Source: Clostridium ljungdahlii DSM 13528 (GTDB lineage Bacteria; Bacillota; Clostridia; Clostridiales; Clostridiaceae). Taken from it: a stretch of DNA of 64,000 nucleotides. The stretch covers positions 4,566,066 to 4,630,065 of the forward strand of contig NC_014328.1 in assembly GCF_000143685.1 (NCBI RefSeq). The letters are read 5' to 3'. Position numbers and translations under genes: made by a program. Each line of letters starts with the position of its first letter. Positions within the stretch are counted from its first letter, which is position 1. Below are positions 1 through 8,848 of the stretch, piece after piece. A model generated the notes under the pieces. That model saw only the letters and a list, made by a program, of their open reading frames with translations, was not told the DNA's origin and did not search any database.

Positions 1-201
1 TAAATCAAGTACATCTACTTTAAAAGGTATTTCACTTAAAGATTTGTATACCTTTCCGCTAGCATCTCTAGGATTCACTCCCTCTGCATTATACATTGCA
101 CCCTTAAGAGAACTTAATATTTTAAAAGCATATTTTTCTTCATTAGACACATCACCAACTACTACCCAGTTCTTATAGTATAGAAAATTAGCAGCTTCCA
201 T
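1..201 (-). CDS. CoA-binding (YccU-like) protein, 3' end outside window
   Basis: The first 67 codons of a minus-strand gene run off the left edge. The start ATG at 199-201 is preceded by GGAG at a normal distance. The visible protein starts MEAANFLYYKNWVVVGDVSN and continues through KILSSLKG and NPRDASGKVYKSLSEIP. The NWVVVGDVSN beta-turn and the Y-x-SL-x-EIP segment are the usual layout of the small Rossmann-like CoA-binding proteins (COG1832/YccU type), which bind CoA but have no settled physiological role. The gene is divergent from the flavoprotein gene at 405, so the intervening 200 bp must hold both promoters. The call rests on the N-terminal half only. Confidence 0.7.
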   Translation of the reverse strand, partial: MEAANFLYYKNWVVVGDVSNEEKYAFKILSSLKGAMYNAEGVNPRDASGKVYKSLSEIPFKVDVLDL

Positions 202-404
202 TTGGACAACACTCCTTTTTACAAAATATATAATATATAAGGTTATAGAAACGAATTTTTACTTCGTTCATGTTTATAATGTTGTTTTTATTATATTACA
301 AACTGCAGTTAAATATATATTTTTTTGCAAACTGTATTAAAAAAAGTACAAGTAAGTTAAAATATAGCTATAAATGAATTTTTTTAAATAGGAGATGTAT
401 CTAC

Positions 405-1634
405 ATGTTTCATGAAATCATAGTAATTGGTGCAGGTGCTTCTGGTATCATGGCTGCAATTACAGTAAAAGACAGAGGAAAAGACGTAGCAATTTTAGAA
501 TCTAAAAGTAGAATAGGTAATAAAATATTATCAACTGGAAATGGTAGATGTAATATAACTAATAAAAATATAGATTTTTGCAGATATCACAGTAAAAATA
601 CTCATTTTTTTGAAAGTGTCTTAAATAGTTTTTCCCTTGACGACACAATAAACTTTTTTAATTCACTAGGTCTTCCGATTACAACCTTGGAAAATGGAAG
701 GATGTATCCCCTTTCTCTTCAATCATCTTCCGTACTAGATATATTAAAAATGGCTATTGAAGATCGAAATATACCTGTTTATTTAAATTCAAAAGTCAGT
801 AATATAGCCTTTAATAAAAAATCCTTTAAAATATACTGTAATGATGAAATTTACGAATGTAATAAACTAATATTATGTACAGGTGGCAAATCTGCCCCTA
901 ATACAGGATCTGACGGTTCGGGATTTACTCTATGTAAAAACCTTGGCCACAGTATAATACCTCCCCTTCCTGGCCTTGTACAGTTGAAATTAAGCTATAA
1001 TCATTTAAAAGCCTTATCGGGAGTAAAATTCAATGGGTATGTATATATAATTGTGGATAATATAATACAAAAAAGGGAATATGGAGAAATATTATTTACA
1101 GACTATGGAATATCAGGGCCACCTATACTTGATATAAGTCGTATAGCCTCCTGTAATTTATTTAGTAAAAAGTCCGTTAAGATCAAAATTGACATGCTTC
1201 CAGATTTTGAAGAAAAGGATTTAATAGAATTCTTAGAAAATCGTTGGGGAACTTTTGGTTACAGAAGTATATTCGACTCCTTCATAGGAGTGATAAATAA
1301 AAAAATCATACCTATACTTTTAAAGGAATCATCCGTTGAAGATATTCACAAACCATGTAGTGAATTAAACTGGCAGGAAAAAAAGAATATATGTCGCTTG
1401 CTCAAATCCTGGCAATTTACAGTATATGATACTAATTCCTTCAAAAATTCTCAAGTTACCTGCGGAGGAGTCGACACCTCTCAAGTAAATAGCATTACTT
1501 TAGAATCAAAAAAAATAAAAAATTTATATCTTGCAGGAGAGATTTTGGATGTGGATGGTGACTGTGGTGGTTTTAATTTACAATGGGCCTGGAGTTCAGG
1601 ATTTACTGCAGGGAAAAGTGCTGCTGAAACATAA
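405..1634 (+). CDS. BaiN/HI0933-family FAD-dependent oxidoreductase
   Basis: A 409-residue flavoprotein of the HI0933/YhiN/BaiN family, usually annotated as NAD(P)/FAD-dependent oxidoreductase. The N-terminal dinucleotide fold is clear (VIGAGASGIMAA, residues 7-18). It is followed by the family segment STGNGRCNITN near residue 47, an internal CTGGKSAPNTGSDGSGF, and the C-terminal FAD-contact segment GEILDVDGDCGGFNLQWAW near residue 380. The length is typical. AGGAG lies upstream of the ATG. BaiN is known in bile-acid dehydroxylating clostridia, but most family members have no proven substrate, so no specific reaction is assigned. It stands alone and converges with the thioesterase gene 24 bp downstream. 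Confidence 0.85.
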   Translation: MFHEIIVIGAGASGIMAAITVKDRGKDVAILESKSRIGNKILSTGNGRCNITNKNIDFCRYHSKNTHFFESVLNSFSLDDTINFFNSLGLPITTLENGRMYPLSLQSSSVLDILKMAIEDRNIPVYLNSKVSNIAFNKKSFKIYCNDEIYECNKLILCTGGKSAPNTGSDGSGFTLCKNLGHSIIPPLPGLVQLKLSYNHLKALSGVKFNGYVYIIVDNIIQKREYGEILFTDYGISGPPILDISRIASCNLFSKKSVKIKIDMLPDFEEKDLIEFLENRWGTFGYRSIFDSFIGVINKKIIPILLKESSVEDIHKPCSELNWQEKKNICRLLKSWQFTVYDTNSFKNSQVTCGGVDTSQVNSITLESKKIKNLYLAGEILDVDGDCGGFNLQWAWSSGFTAGKSAAET

Positions 1635-1658
1635 TTCATCAGCCTTTCTCTCTGCTTT

Positions 1659-2414
1659 TTATTCTTCATTTTTATCCCAAACCGCTTCTATTACTGATAA
1701 TTCCTTTTCCTCTTGATCTACTATCTTATGCAGAGATATATAACTATTTTGTTTCTTTTGCAGTTTAGTATATATTTTTATTTTTTCTCCATATAATGCC
1801 TCTTTTTCATAAGTTATATTTAGATTTTTTATAGTAAAATTAAGCACTATATCAAGAGGTATAGTTTCCACAATCCAGTCTACATACTTAACATTATTGA
1901 CATGCCTGTTGGTATCTATATCACTGTATCTTACATTAAAACTTTTTTCTATGTCAAACTGTTCTGGTAACTTTATCTTTTTAATGATCAACGGTTTTAT
2001 CTCATTTTCAGCTACACCATACATTTTATACATATCTTCAGTTATCCTGATTACTTTACGTTTTTCCTTATCTATAAGAAGCCATATTGAATTGGCTGAT
2101 GCAATGACATTTCCCTTATCATCTAAAGCCTTAAAGGTCCTATATCCATAGAACTTTCTAAAGGAATATGCTTTAGTTTGAACTGCTATTTTTTCACCAT
2201 AATTAGGATGCCTATCAATATGTATATCCCATTTATATAGTACCCAAGCTACCCCTTTTCGTTTTAAGTAATCAAGTCCTCCTCCTATGTCTTCTGATTG
2301 TTTTGTAGATACATCTTCAAAATAATTCATAAGACTTGTTACAAGCAACTTCTTTCTAAAATCTATTTCATAGTATTGGACCTCGTATTCTTTTTCAGTA
2401 ACTAACTTTCCCAA
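1659..2414 (-). CDS. Acyl-ACP thioesterase
   Basis: A 251-residue protein of the bacterial FatA/FatB-like acyl-ACP thioesterase family (double hotdog fold), which releases free fatty acids from acyl carrier protein in the cytoplasm. The first hotdog domain shows YEVQYYEIDFRKKLLVTSL at the N-terminus and GVAWVLYKWDIHIDRHPNYGE near residue 55. The second carries VRYSDIDTNRHVNNVKYVDW near residue 165, containing the Asn and His of the family active site. A GGAGGG sequence lies upstream of the ATG. A terminator-like hairpin (2514-2555) separates it from the structured element and purA upstream. It could instead use a nearby acyl-CoA substrate; in vivo specificity cannot be read from the sequence. 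Confidence 0.85.
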   Translation of the reverse strand: MGKLVTEKEYEVQYYEIDFRKKLLVTSLMNYFEDVSTKQSEDIGGGLDYLKRKGVAWVLYKWDIHIDRHPNYGEKIAVQTKAYSFRKFYGYRTFKALDDKGNVIASANSIWLLIDKEKRKVIRITEDMYKMYGVAENEIKPLIIKKIKLPEQFDIEKSFNVRYSDIDTNRHVNNVKYVDWIVETIPLDIVLNFTIKNLNITYEKEALYGEKIKIYTKLQKKQNSYISLHKIVDQEEKELSVIEAVWDKNEE

Positions 2415-2513
2415 TTTTATTTACCCTCCTCACCTTATGCATTTTGATCACATCTATATTATAATATAATTTTCATTTTTTCTGTAGAATAAAATTGCTA
2501 AAGATAAAAAATT

Positions 2514-2555
2514 CACCCTTAAATAAACTTAATTTAATAAATTTATTTAAGGGTG
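2514..2555 (-). terminator. Rho-independent terminator
   Basis: A 14-bp stem (CACCCTTAAATAAA at 2514-2527 pairing with 2542-2555) is followed on the minus strand by a run of six T. It ends transcription coming from purA and the structured element at 2567-2744, about 100 bp before the thioesterase start. A terminator placed after a large folded RNA and before a gene is also a possible attenuator layout, but no alternative antiterminator pairing was identified. Confidence 0.8.
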
Positions 2556-2566
2556 ATAAATTTAAT

Positions 2567-2744
2567 TTATCCGATGACTACCTGCTCTAATCCTCCTTCT
2601 TCTCCAAGTAGGAGTAAAGAGCAGCTACGTCCCTGGATAACGATTTTCCCTAAAGGATAACGCCTTCTAAGTGCTGAAGCACTAAGAAGCCTGTTAATAA
2701 GCATCAGGTGGAGCCAAAACTCCATATGATGCCAAGAACTCTGT
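2567..2744 (-). ncRNA. Structured RNA or repeat element copy A, directly after purA
   Basis: On the minus strand this 178-nt segment starts immediately after the purA stop codon and folds into consecutive stems. First is GGCATCA/TGATGC with an inner GGAG/CTCC. Next is CTTCTTAGTGC/GCACTTAGAAG. Last is a 74-nt domain (2567-2640) closed by TTATCC/GGATAA that contains GCTGCTCT/AGAGCAG and ACTCCT/AGGAGG. The last domain is shared with copy C at 61179-61254, where the stem bases differ but still pair (ACAGTAG/CTACTGT). A terminator follows. It could be an independent small RNA, a leader of the thioesterase gene, or the end of a decayed IS200/IS605-type element. A 62-codon open frame here has no coding character. 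Confidence 0.5.
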
Positions 2745-4031
2745 TTATATTTCACTTACATCTATTGTCTGATCTCTTCTTGGTCCAACAGATACTATAG
2801 ATACTTTTGTTCCCGTAAATTCTTCTATTCTATTTAAATATTTTTTAGCATTCTGTGGTAACTCGTCATAAGTTTTGGCATTTTCTATTTCCCTGCCCCA
2901 ACCTTCAAATTCTTCATATACAGGTTCACATTTAGCTAAATCTTCTAAACTTGCAGGTACGTAGTCTATAACTTTTCCATTAAATTTATATCCTACACAT
3001 GCTTTTACCCTTTCAAGTCCTGCTAAAGTATCTATTTTTGTAATAGCAAAGCTTGTAAGTCCAGAAACTCTGCTGCTAGTCTTAAGTATTACTAGATCTA
3101 GCCATCCACATCTTCTAGCTCTTCCTGTAGTAACTCCATATTCATGACCATTTTCCCTAATCCATTCTCCTGTTTTGTCAAAAAGCTCTGTAGGGAAAGG
3201 TCCTTTTCCTACTCTTGTAGTATACGCCTTTGCAATACCTACTGCTCCTGTTATCATAGTAGGTCCTATTCCTGAACCAATACATACTCCACCAGCAATA
3301 GTGCTTGAAGATGTAACATAAGGATAAGTTCCATAATCTATATCTAGCAAAGTACCCTGTGCACCTTCAAATAATACCTTTTTTCCACCTTTTATACTAT
3401 TATATACTTCTACAGATATATCTTTAACATAAGGGGCTAATTTCTTTGCATAATCAATATATTCATTGTATATAGTATCAAAGTCAAGAGCCTTTTCTCC
3501 ATAAACCTTAGTTATTATGTCATTCTTTATTTTTAAATTTTCTTTTAGGTTTTCTTCAAATATGTTCTGGTGCATAAGGTCACAAACCCTTATGCCGCTT
3601 CTTTCCATTTTATCCGTATAGCACGGTCCAATTCCTTTTCCTGTAGTTCCTATATCTTTTTTACCTCTTGCTCTCTCTTTTATACCGTCTAATATCTTAT
3701 GGTACGGCATAATAAGTTGGGCTCTATCACTTATTATTAAATTTTCAGGTGATATGTCTACTCCTAGGTCTTTTAAATAATCCATTTCTTCAAATAATGC
3801 TTTTGGATCAAGCACTACTCCATTTCCAATTACATTCACCTTATCTTTATACAATATTCCAGATGGTACAAGATGAAGTTTATATTGCTTATCTCCTACT
3901 TCAACTGTATGACCTGCATTATTTCCACCTTGAAATCTGACAACAACATCTGCCCCTTTTGCAAGATAATCTGTCATCTTTCCTTTTCCTTCATCACCCC
4001 ATTGGGATCCTAAAACAATAAATGCTGACAT
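2745..4031 (-). CDS. purA: Adenylosuccinate synthetase
   Basis: A 428-residue GTP-dependent enzyme joining IMP and aspartate to form adenylosuccinate, the first committed step from IMP to AMP. The start at 4029-4031 gives [19 protein letters not shown] with GGGGAGG correctly placed upstream; an in-frame start 14 codons earlier lacks such a site. Visible signatures are the P-loop-like [11 protein letters not shown] near residue 8, [11 protein letters not shown] near residue 34, [11 protein letters not shown] near residue 127 and the C-terminal [11 protein letters not shown]. The length matches the family. The COG2509 flavoprotein gene lies just upstream on the same strand, 64 bp away, so co-transcription is plausible. 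A structured element follows the stop codon directly. Confidence 0.98.
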   Translation of the reverse strand: MSAFIVLGSQWGDEGKGKMTDYLAKGADVVVRFQGGNNAGHTVEVGDKQYKLHLVPSGILYKDKVNVIGNGVVLDPKALFEEMDYLKDLGVDISPENLIISDRAQLIMPYHKILDGIKERARGKKDIGTTGKGIGPCYTDKMERSGIRVCDLMHQNIFEENLKENLKIKNDIITKVYGEKALDFDTIYNEYIDYAKKLAPYVKDISVEVYNSIKGGKKVLFEGAQGTLLDIDYGTYPYVTSSSTIAGGVCIGSGIGPTMITGAVGIAKAYTTRVGKGPFPTELFDKTGEWIRENGHEYGVTTGRARRCGWLDLVILKTSSRVSGLTSFAITKIDTLAGLERVKACVGYKFNGKVIDYVPASLEDLAKCEPVYEEFEGWGREIENAKTYDELPQNAKKYLNRIEEFTGTKVSIVSVGPRRDQTIDVSEI

Positions 4032-4095
4032 GAGAATTTCCTCCCCTTTTTTTGTATAACCCAAATCTTTCAAAATAATATATAATAATTTACAA

Positions 4096-5499
4096 TTACT
4101 TGCTAACTATGTCTCTTCCAACTACTACACCTGTTACTGATGCCTGCATAAGTCCTCTTGTAATACCTGCACCATCTCCTATGGCATATAAATTCTTTAT
4201 AGGAGTTTCAAACTTATCATTTGTATCAAATTTACTAGAATAGAATTTTACCTCCACTCCATACAAAAGTGTATTTTTACTATAAAGTCCTGGTGCAACA
4301 TTATTAAAAGCTTTTAGTGCCTCGACTATAGATGTAAGATATCTCTGAGGCAAAACATAACTTAAGTCTCCAGGCACTGCTGATTTTAAAGTTGGAATAG
4401 TAGTAGATTTTTTAAGTCTTGAATAATCAGTCCTTCTTCCATTTAATAAATCTCCCAGCCTTTGCACCATTATGCCATTTCCAGTAAGCATATTTCCAAG
4501 CTTTGCAATATACTTACCATAGGTTATAGGTTGGTTGAAGGGCTCCGTAAAGGATGTAGAAACGAGCATTGCAAAGTTTGTATTTTCTGTTCTCAATTCT
4601 TTTTCTTCATAACTATGCCCATTTACAACTGCTATGGTGCCATCATAGTGCTCTTCTGATACTACACCACCTGGATTCATGCAAAAAGTTCTAACCTTAT
4701 TATCAAAAGTATCAGAATAATATACAAGTTTGGCTTCATATAAGTCTTTAGTCAAATGATCCATTATTGAATTTGGTACTTCAACTCGAACACCTATATC
4801 TACAGCATTATTTGTAGTTCTTAATTTTAACTTTTTGGATTGATTTGAAAACCATTCTGCACCACCCCTGCCTGGAGCAACTACTACATTATCTGCTAAA
4901 ACCTTTTTCTTACCATCCTTGTTCTCCACACAAACTCCAATTACACTATCACCTTCTACCAATATCTCATCTACTGTAGTAAGTTCACTAAATTCAGTGT
5001 TTGTGTTATTCAAAAGATGGTAATACATTTTTTTCAGTACTTCATAGGCTAACTCTGTTCCCAGGTGCCTAACAGGACACTGTATAAGACGAATATTATA
5101 TTTGCTTGCTTCATATTTTATCTTATCTATATTTTCATTGTTTAATCCATATACAACCTTGTTAGCTCCAAAATTTAAATATATATCATCACAATATTTT
5201 ATTAACCTTTTACATTCATCTTCTGAAAAATACTCTAAAATTCTACCCCCGACTTCTGGGCTTAAAGAAAGCTTTCCATCAGAAAAAGCTCCTGCACCTG
5301 ACCAGCCAGAAGTGATACCACATGGATTGCAATTTACACACTTTCCATTTATCCTAGCCGGACACTTTCTATCCTCTATATTTCTGCCTTTATCAATTAT
5401 AAGTACACTTAGATTTTTGTTAAGCTTTGTAACTTCTAAAGCAGTAAATATTCCCGCAGGACCAGCTCCAACTATTATTACATCATATTTTTCTTTCAA
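4096..5499 (-). CDS. COG2509-family FAD-dependent dehydrogenase
   Basis: A 467-residue flavoprotein with an N-terminal FAD fold ([16 protein letters not shown], near residue 7). A cysteine-rich segment [15 protein letters not shown] follows near residue 46, then [17 protein letters not shown]. The C-terminal FAD segment is [20 protein letters not shown]. This arrangement fits the uncharacterised FAD-dependent dehydrogenases of COG2509, related to geranylgeranyl reductases. The four cysteines could hold a metal or redox centre, but this is not established. GGAGGG lies upstream of the ATG. Its substrate is unknown. Its position upstream of purA suggests a shared transcript, not necessarily a shared pathway. 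Confidence 0.8.
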   Translation of the reverse strand: MKEKYDVIIVGAGPAGIFTALEVTKLNKNLSVLIIDKGRNIEDRKCPARINGKCVNCNPCGITSGWSGAGAFSDGKLSLSPEVGGRILEYFSEDECKRLIKYCDDIYLNFGANKVVYGLNNENIDKIKYEASKYNIRLIQCPVRHLGTELAYEVLKKMYYHLLNNTNTEFSELTTVDEILVEGDSVIGVCVENKDGKKKVLADNVVVAPGRGGAEWFSNQSKKLKLRTTNNAVDIGVRVEVPNSIMDHLTKDLYEAKLVYYSDTFDNKVRTFCMNPGGVVSEEHYDGTIAVVNGHSYEEKELRTENTNFAMLVSTSFTEPFNQPITYGKYIAKLGNMLTGNGIMVQRLGDLLNGRRTDYSRLKKSTTIPTLKSAVPGDLSYVLPQRYLTSIVEALKAFNNVAPGLYSKNTLLYGVEVKFYSSKFDTNDKFETPIKNLYAIGDGAGITRGLMQASVTGVVVGRDIVSK

Positions 5500-5675
5500 A
5501 TAGCATCCCTCCTACAATATGGTATCAAAATTGTATGTTACAGTCAACAGAAAAGTACGAATAATTTTTATTAAAATAATAATAAAATTCGTAAAACTCC
5601 ATAGTTAAATTTTCTGTAACAAGTTTTTCCTTTCATCATACTATGATAATATAGTAAATCTTATGGAGGCATTAA

Positions 5676-5972
5676 ATGAATACCAGTCAAAATAACTCAA
5701 ATGATAAAGAAGAAAACATCCAGTATTATGATCGTGCTGATGAAGATACTTATACTTCTTCCCCTGCTTATTACTGCCCTGTATATAACTGCCCCTACAA
5801 TCCAGAAATGATGGATGAAGAGGATGATTTTGCTGAATCAGGAGATGATCTATACAGGCAACATGGAAGAAGGAGAAGAAGACACAGACGTAGACGTAGA
5901 CACAGAATGCCATATTCCCCATTCATATTCCCGATTGTATTCCCAATTGATTTTGATGACTGGGATTGGTAA
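5676..5972 (+). CDS. Hypothetical small protein with acidic and Arg-rich blocks
   Basis: A 98-residue protein of unknown function. A GGAGG sequence lies 6 nt before the ATG and a clear terminator follows (5997-6033), so it looks like a real single-gene unit. The N-terminal half is acidic and Tyr/Asn-rich with YYCPVYNCPYNPEMMDEEDD (residues 32-51). Residues 65-77 are almost all Arg and His, and the C-terminal tail is aromatic and acidic (FPIDFDDWDW). There is no signal peptide or membrane segment. Composition of this kind is common among clostridial spore-coat or exosporium proteins, but there is no motif that proves it. Confidence 0.7.
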   Translation: MNTSQNNSNDKEENIQYYDRADEDTYTSSPAYYCPVYNCPYNPEMMDEEDDFAESGDDLYRQHGRRRRRHRRRRRHRMPYSPFIFPIVFPIDFDDWDW

Positions 5973-5996
5973 ATCTTAATACTTCTATACCTCTTG

Positions 5997-6033
5997 AAAA
6001 TAAGTACTTAATTAAATTTAAGTGCTTATTTTT
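5997..6033 (+). terminator. Rho-independent terminator after the 98-residue gene
   Basis: A 14-bp stem AAAATAAGTACTTA/TAAGTGCTTATTTT with one G-T pair and an 8-nt loop, ending in T-rich sequence on the plus strand. Confidence 0.75.
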
Positions 6034-6132
6034 ATGTTTGTCTTCAAAATTGCATTCTATTTTATTTTTAGCTTTTTTGTTATAAAATATTAATAAGTTA
6101 AATTTTAGTTATTAACTTAAGGGGGATAAAAT

Positions 6133-7530
6133 GTGAACTTTAGAGTAGAAAAAGATTTACTTGGAGAAAAGGAAGTTGAAGCCTCTTCCTATTTTGGTAT
6201 TAATACTGAAAGAGCTTTAGAAAATTTTAATTTACAGAACAAAACTATTAATTTAAATTTAGTTAAAGAAATTGCACTCATAAAAAAAGCAGCTGCCCTA
6301 GTCAATAAAGATTTAGGAGAACTTAAAATTGAAAAAGCCGATGCCATAATTAAAGCTAGTGAAGAAGTTATCGGCGGCAAATTTGACAATCAATTTAAGT
6401 TAAGTGCATTTCAAGGTGGAGCCGGCACATCCACAAATATGAATGTAAATGAAGTCATAGCAAATAGAGCTATAGAAATACTTGGCGGCGAAAAGGGAAA
6501 CTATTCATTAGTACATCCTTTAAATGATGTTAATATGTCTCAATCCACAAATGACGTTTATCCTACTGCTCTTAGAATCGCAGCTATACGACGCATAAGA
6601 AAACTAAGCAGTTGCCTGTCCGATCTTCAGGAAGAACTTCAAGTTAAAGAAAACGATTTTTCAGATATATTGAAATTAGGTAGAACTCAGCTAATGGATG
6701 CGCTTCCCATGATGGTAGGACAAGGTTTTGGGGCTTACGCCAAAGCAATCGCTCGAGATAGATGGAGAATATATAAAGTAGAAGAAAGACTCAGGGAAAT
6801 CAACATAGGCGGTACCGCTATAGGTACAGGCCTTAATGCAACTAATAAATTTATATATAAGATAACCGATGTACTTCAAGACTTAACCGGTCTTGGAATT
6901 GCCCGTTCCGATTATCCTATGGATGTTACTCAAAATTGCGATGTATTTGTTGAGGTCTCAGGACTTTTAAAGTCCCTAGCCTGCAACCTTTTAAAAATCT
7001 CAAATGATTTAAGGCTTTTAAATTCAGGACCTTTTGGAGGAATAGGAGAAATCATTCTTCCAAAGGTACAAGCAGGTTCTACTATTATGCCAGGAAAAGT
7101 AAATCCAGTCATAGCTGAAATGGTGGCACAAGTAAGTATGAGAGTAATATCAAACGACACAGCAATTACTATGGCCAGCAGTTCAGGTCAATTGGAGTTA
7201 AATGCATTCACTCCTCTCATTGCAGAATGTCTACTTGAATCTCTAGAACTTTTAGAAAGAACAGTTACACTATTTAGAGAAAAGTGCATTAACGGAATCA
7301 AAGTAAATGAAGAAAATTGTAAAAAAAATCTTGAAAATTCCACAGCACTGGTAACTGCATTAGTACATTACATAGGTTATGATAAAGCTAGTGAGCTTGC
7401 AAAGAAAGCCTTAAAAAATCATAAAACTATAAGAGAAATTCTATATGAAGAAAAAATACTGCCTAAGGAAAAAATAGATGAAATAATAAATCCATATCAG
7501 CTGACAAAACCAGGTATACCTGGCAAATAA
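6133..7530 (+). CDS. aspA: Aspartate ammonia-lyase (class II fumarase/aspartase family)
   Basis: A 465-residue member of the fumarase/aspartase superfamily, predicted to convert L-aspartate reversibly to fumarate and ammonia as a cytosolic homotetramer. The family loop GSTIMPGKVNPV is at residues 315-326, with the flexible-loop serine region starting at GS. HPLNDVNMSQSTND near residue 133 and the early R-x-E-x-D-L-L-G-E-x-E-V segment support aspartase or fumarase. The start is GTG at 6133: the overlapping ATG at 6131 meets TGA immediately. GGGGG lies upstream. The stop is 19 bp before hydF, so they are probably one operon. Ammonia-lyase genes recur beside hydrogenase-maturation genes in anaerobes. 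Fumarase is the main alternative. Confidence 0.88.
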   Translation: MNFRVEKDLLGEKEVEASSYFGINTERALENFNLQNKTINLNLVKEIALIKKAAALVNKDLGELKIEKADAIIKASEEVIGGKFDNQFKLSAFQGGAGTSTNMNVNEVIANRAIEILGGEKGNYSLVHPLNDVNMSQSTNDVYPTALRIAAIRRIRKLSSCLSDLQEELQVKENDFSDILKLGRTQLMDALPMMVGQGFGAYAKAIARDRWRIYKVEERLREINIGGTAIGTGLNATNKFIYKITDVLQDLTGLGIARSDYPMDVTQNCDVFVEVSGLLKSLACNLLKISNDLRLLNSGPFGGIGEIILPKVQAGSTIMPGKVNPVIAEMVAQVSMRVISNDTAITMASSSGQLELNAFTPLIAECLLESLELLERTVTLFREKCINGIKVNEENCKKNLENSTALVTALVHYIGYDKASELAKKALKNHKTIREILYEEKILPKEKIDEIINPYQLTKPGIPGK

Positions 7531-7549
7531 ATATTGGAGGAGATTACTT

Positions 7550-8785
7550 ATGAGTTTAAATGAAACACCTCGCTCAGTAAGAACACATATAGCACTCTTT
7601 GGCAAAAGGAATGCAGGCAAATCAAGTATTATAAACGCCTTAACAGGACAAGATATAGCCATTGTATCAGATGTAAGGGGTACTACTACAGATCCAGTCT
7701 ATAAATCTATGGAGATACTTCCCATAGGCCCCTGTGTAATAATAGATACCGCAGGTCTTGATGATGAGGGCGAGCTCGGCGAACTTAGAAAAGAAAAAAC
7801 ATTAAGTGTTTTAAATAAAACTGACATATCAATAATTGTAATAGATTCAACTGTTGGAATTACAGATTATGACGAGTCTATAATAAATCAAATAAAAAAT
7901 AAAAAAATTCCCCTTATAGGAGTCTTAAACAAAATCGATGCTGCTGATATAAAAGATTTAGATGTAGAACATATGAAAAAAGAACTCAAAATACCAATTG
8001 TAAAAGTATCTGCACTTAAAAGAAAAGGTATACTTGAGTTAAAAAATCAAATAATAGCTGCGCAACCTCAAAGTGAAGATAAATTTAAAGTAATTGGTGA
8101 TTTAATAAACCCTGGAGACTTTGTGGTTCTTGTAACTCCAATAGATAAAGCAGCTCCTAAAGGAAGACTTATTCTCCCTCAGCAGCAAACCATAAGAGAT
8201 ATACTGGAAAGTGATGCTACTGCAGTGGTAACTAAAGAATTCGAACTTAGAGAAACCTTACAAAACCTAGGGAAAAAACCTAAAATAGTAGTTACAGATT
8301 CTCAGGCATTTTTAAAAGTAGCAGCAGATACCCCAAAAGATATATTGATGACTTCCTTCTCCATCCTATTTGCAAGATGCAAAGGAGACCTAGTAGAACT
8401 TATAAAAGGAGTAAAAGCTGTAAAAAAATTAGAAGATGGAGACAAAGTACTTATTGCAGAAGGCTGCACTCACCATAGACAATCTGATGATATAGGTAAA
8501 GTAAAAATTCCTAGATGGATACGACAAATTACCGGTAAAAAAATAGATTTCGAATTTTCATCTGGCGTTTCTTTTACAGAAGAAATAAAGAAATATGCCT
8601 TAGTAGTTCACTGCGGTGCTTGCATGTTAAATAGAGCCGCAATGCTTTATAGAATAAATACTGCAAAAGAGCTTAATGTCCCTATTGTAAACTATGGCAT
8701 ACTTATTGCATATGTCCAAGGTATACTAGATAGAGCTTTAAAACCATTTCCACTAGCTAAAATGGCATGGGATGATGAAAATTGA
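7550..8785 (+). CDS. hydF: [FeFe]-hydrogenase H-cluster maturation GTPase HydF
   Basis: A 411-residue protein that serves as scaffold and carrier for the 2Fe subcluster delivered to [FeFe] hydrogenase, acting with HydE and HydG in the cytosol. The N-terminal GTPase domain has the P-loop GKRNAGKS (18-25), RGTTTD for G2, DTAGLDD for G3 and NKID for G4. The C-terminal cluster-binding region has C306-T-H-H and the H-C-G-A-C motif with C355 and C358, as in the CxH...HCxxC pattern of HydF. GGAGGAG precedes the ATG. It follows aspA by 19 bp and ends at a shared terminator. HydE and HydG are not in the window. Confidence 0.96.
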   Translation: MSLNETPRSVRTHIALFGKRNAGKSSIINALTGQDIAIVSDVRGTTTDPVYKSMEILPIGPCVIIDTAGLDDEGELGELRKEKTLSVLNKTDISIIVIDSTVGITDYDESIINQIKNKKIPLIGVLNKIDAADIKDLDVEHMKKELKIPIVKVSALKRKGILELKNQIIAAQPQSEDKFKVIGDLINPGDFVVLVTPIDKAAPKGRLILPQQQTIRDILESDATAVVTKEFELRETLQNLGKKPKIVVTDSQAFLKVAADTPKDILMTSFSILFARCKGDLVELIKGVKAVKKLEDGDKVLIAEGCTHHRQSDDIGKVKIPRWIRQITGKKIDFEFSSGVSFTEEIKKYALVVHCGACMLNRAAMLYRINTAKELNVPIVNYGILIAYVQGILDRALKPFPLAKMAWDDEN

Positions 8786-8790
8786 CCTAA

Positions 8791-8827
8791 AAAAATCAGC
8801 GGCTGCAATTTTTACCGTTGATTTTTT
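8791..8827. terminator. Bidirectional terminator between hydF and the Nramp gene
   Basis: A 12-bp stem AAAAATCAGCGG/CCGTTGATTTTT with T-runs on the plus strand and A-runs on the opposite side. It lies between two convergent genes and can serve both. Confidence 0.75.
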
Positions 8828-8848
8828 ATTTCTAATTTTTTATATATA

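Noticed and set aside
2567..2744. Assignment of the structured element to the raiA motif or a known riboswitch class
   Set aside because: The size and fold invite the comparison, but raiA RNAs normally lie between raiA and comFC, three diverged copies are unusual for it, and no known aptamer core was recognised.
2567..2755. A 62-codon open frame on the minus strand after purA
   Set aside because: It coincides with the stem-loop element, overlaps the purA end, has no ribosome binding site and no protein-like composition.
5102..5503. A 133-codon plus-strand open frame
   Set aside because: Antisense to the COG2509 flavoprotein gene, which has clear family motifs.
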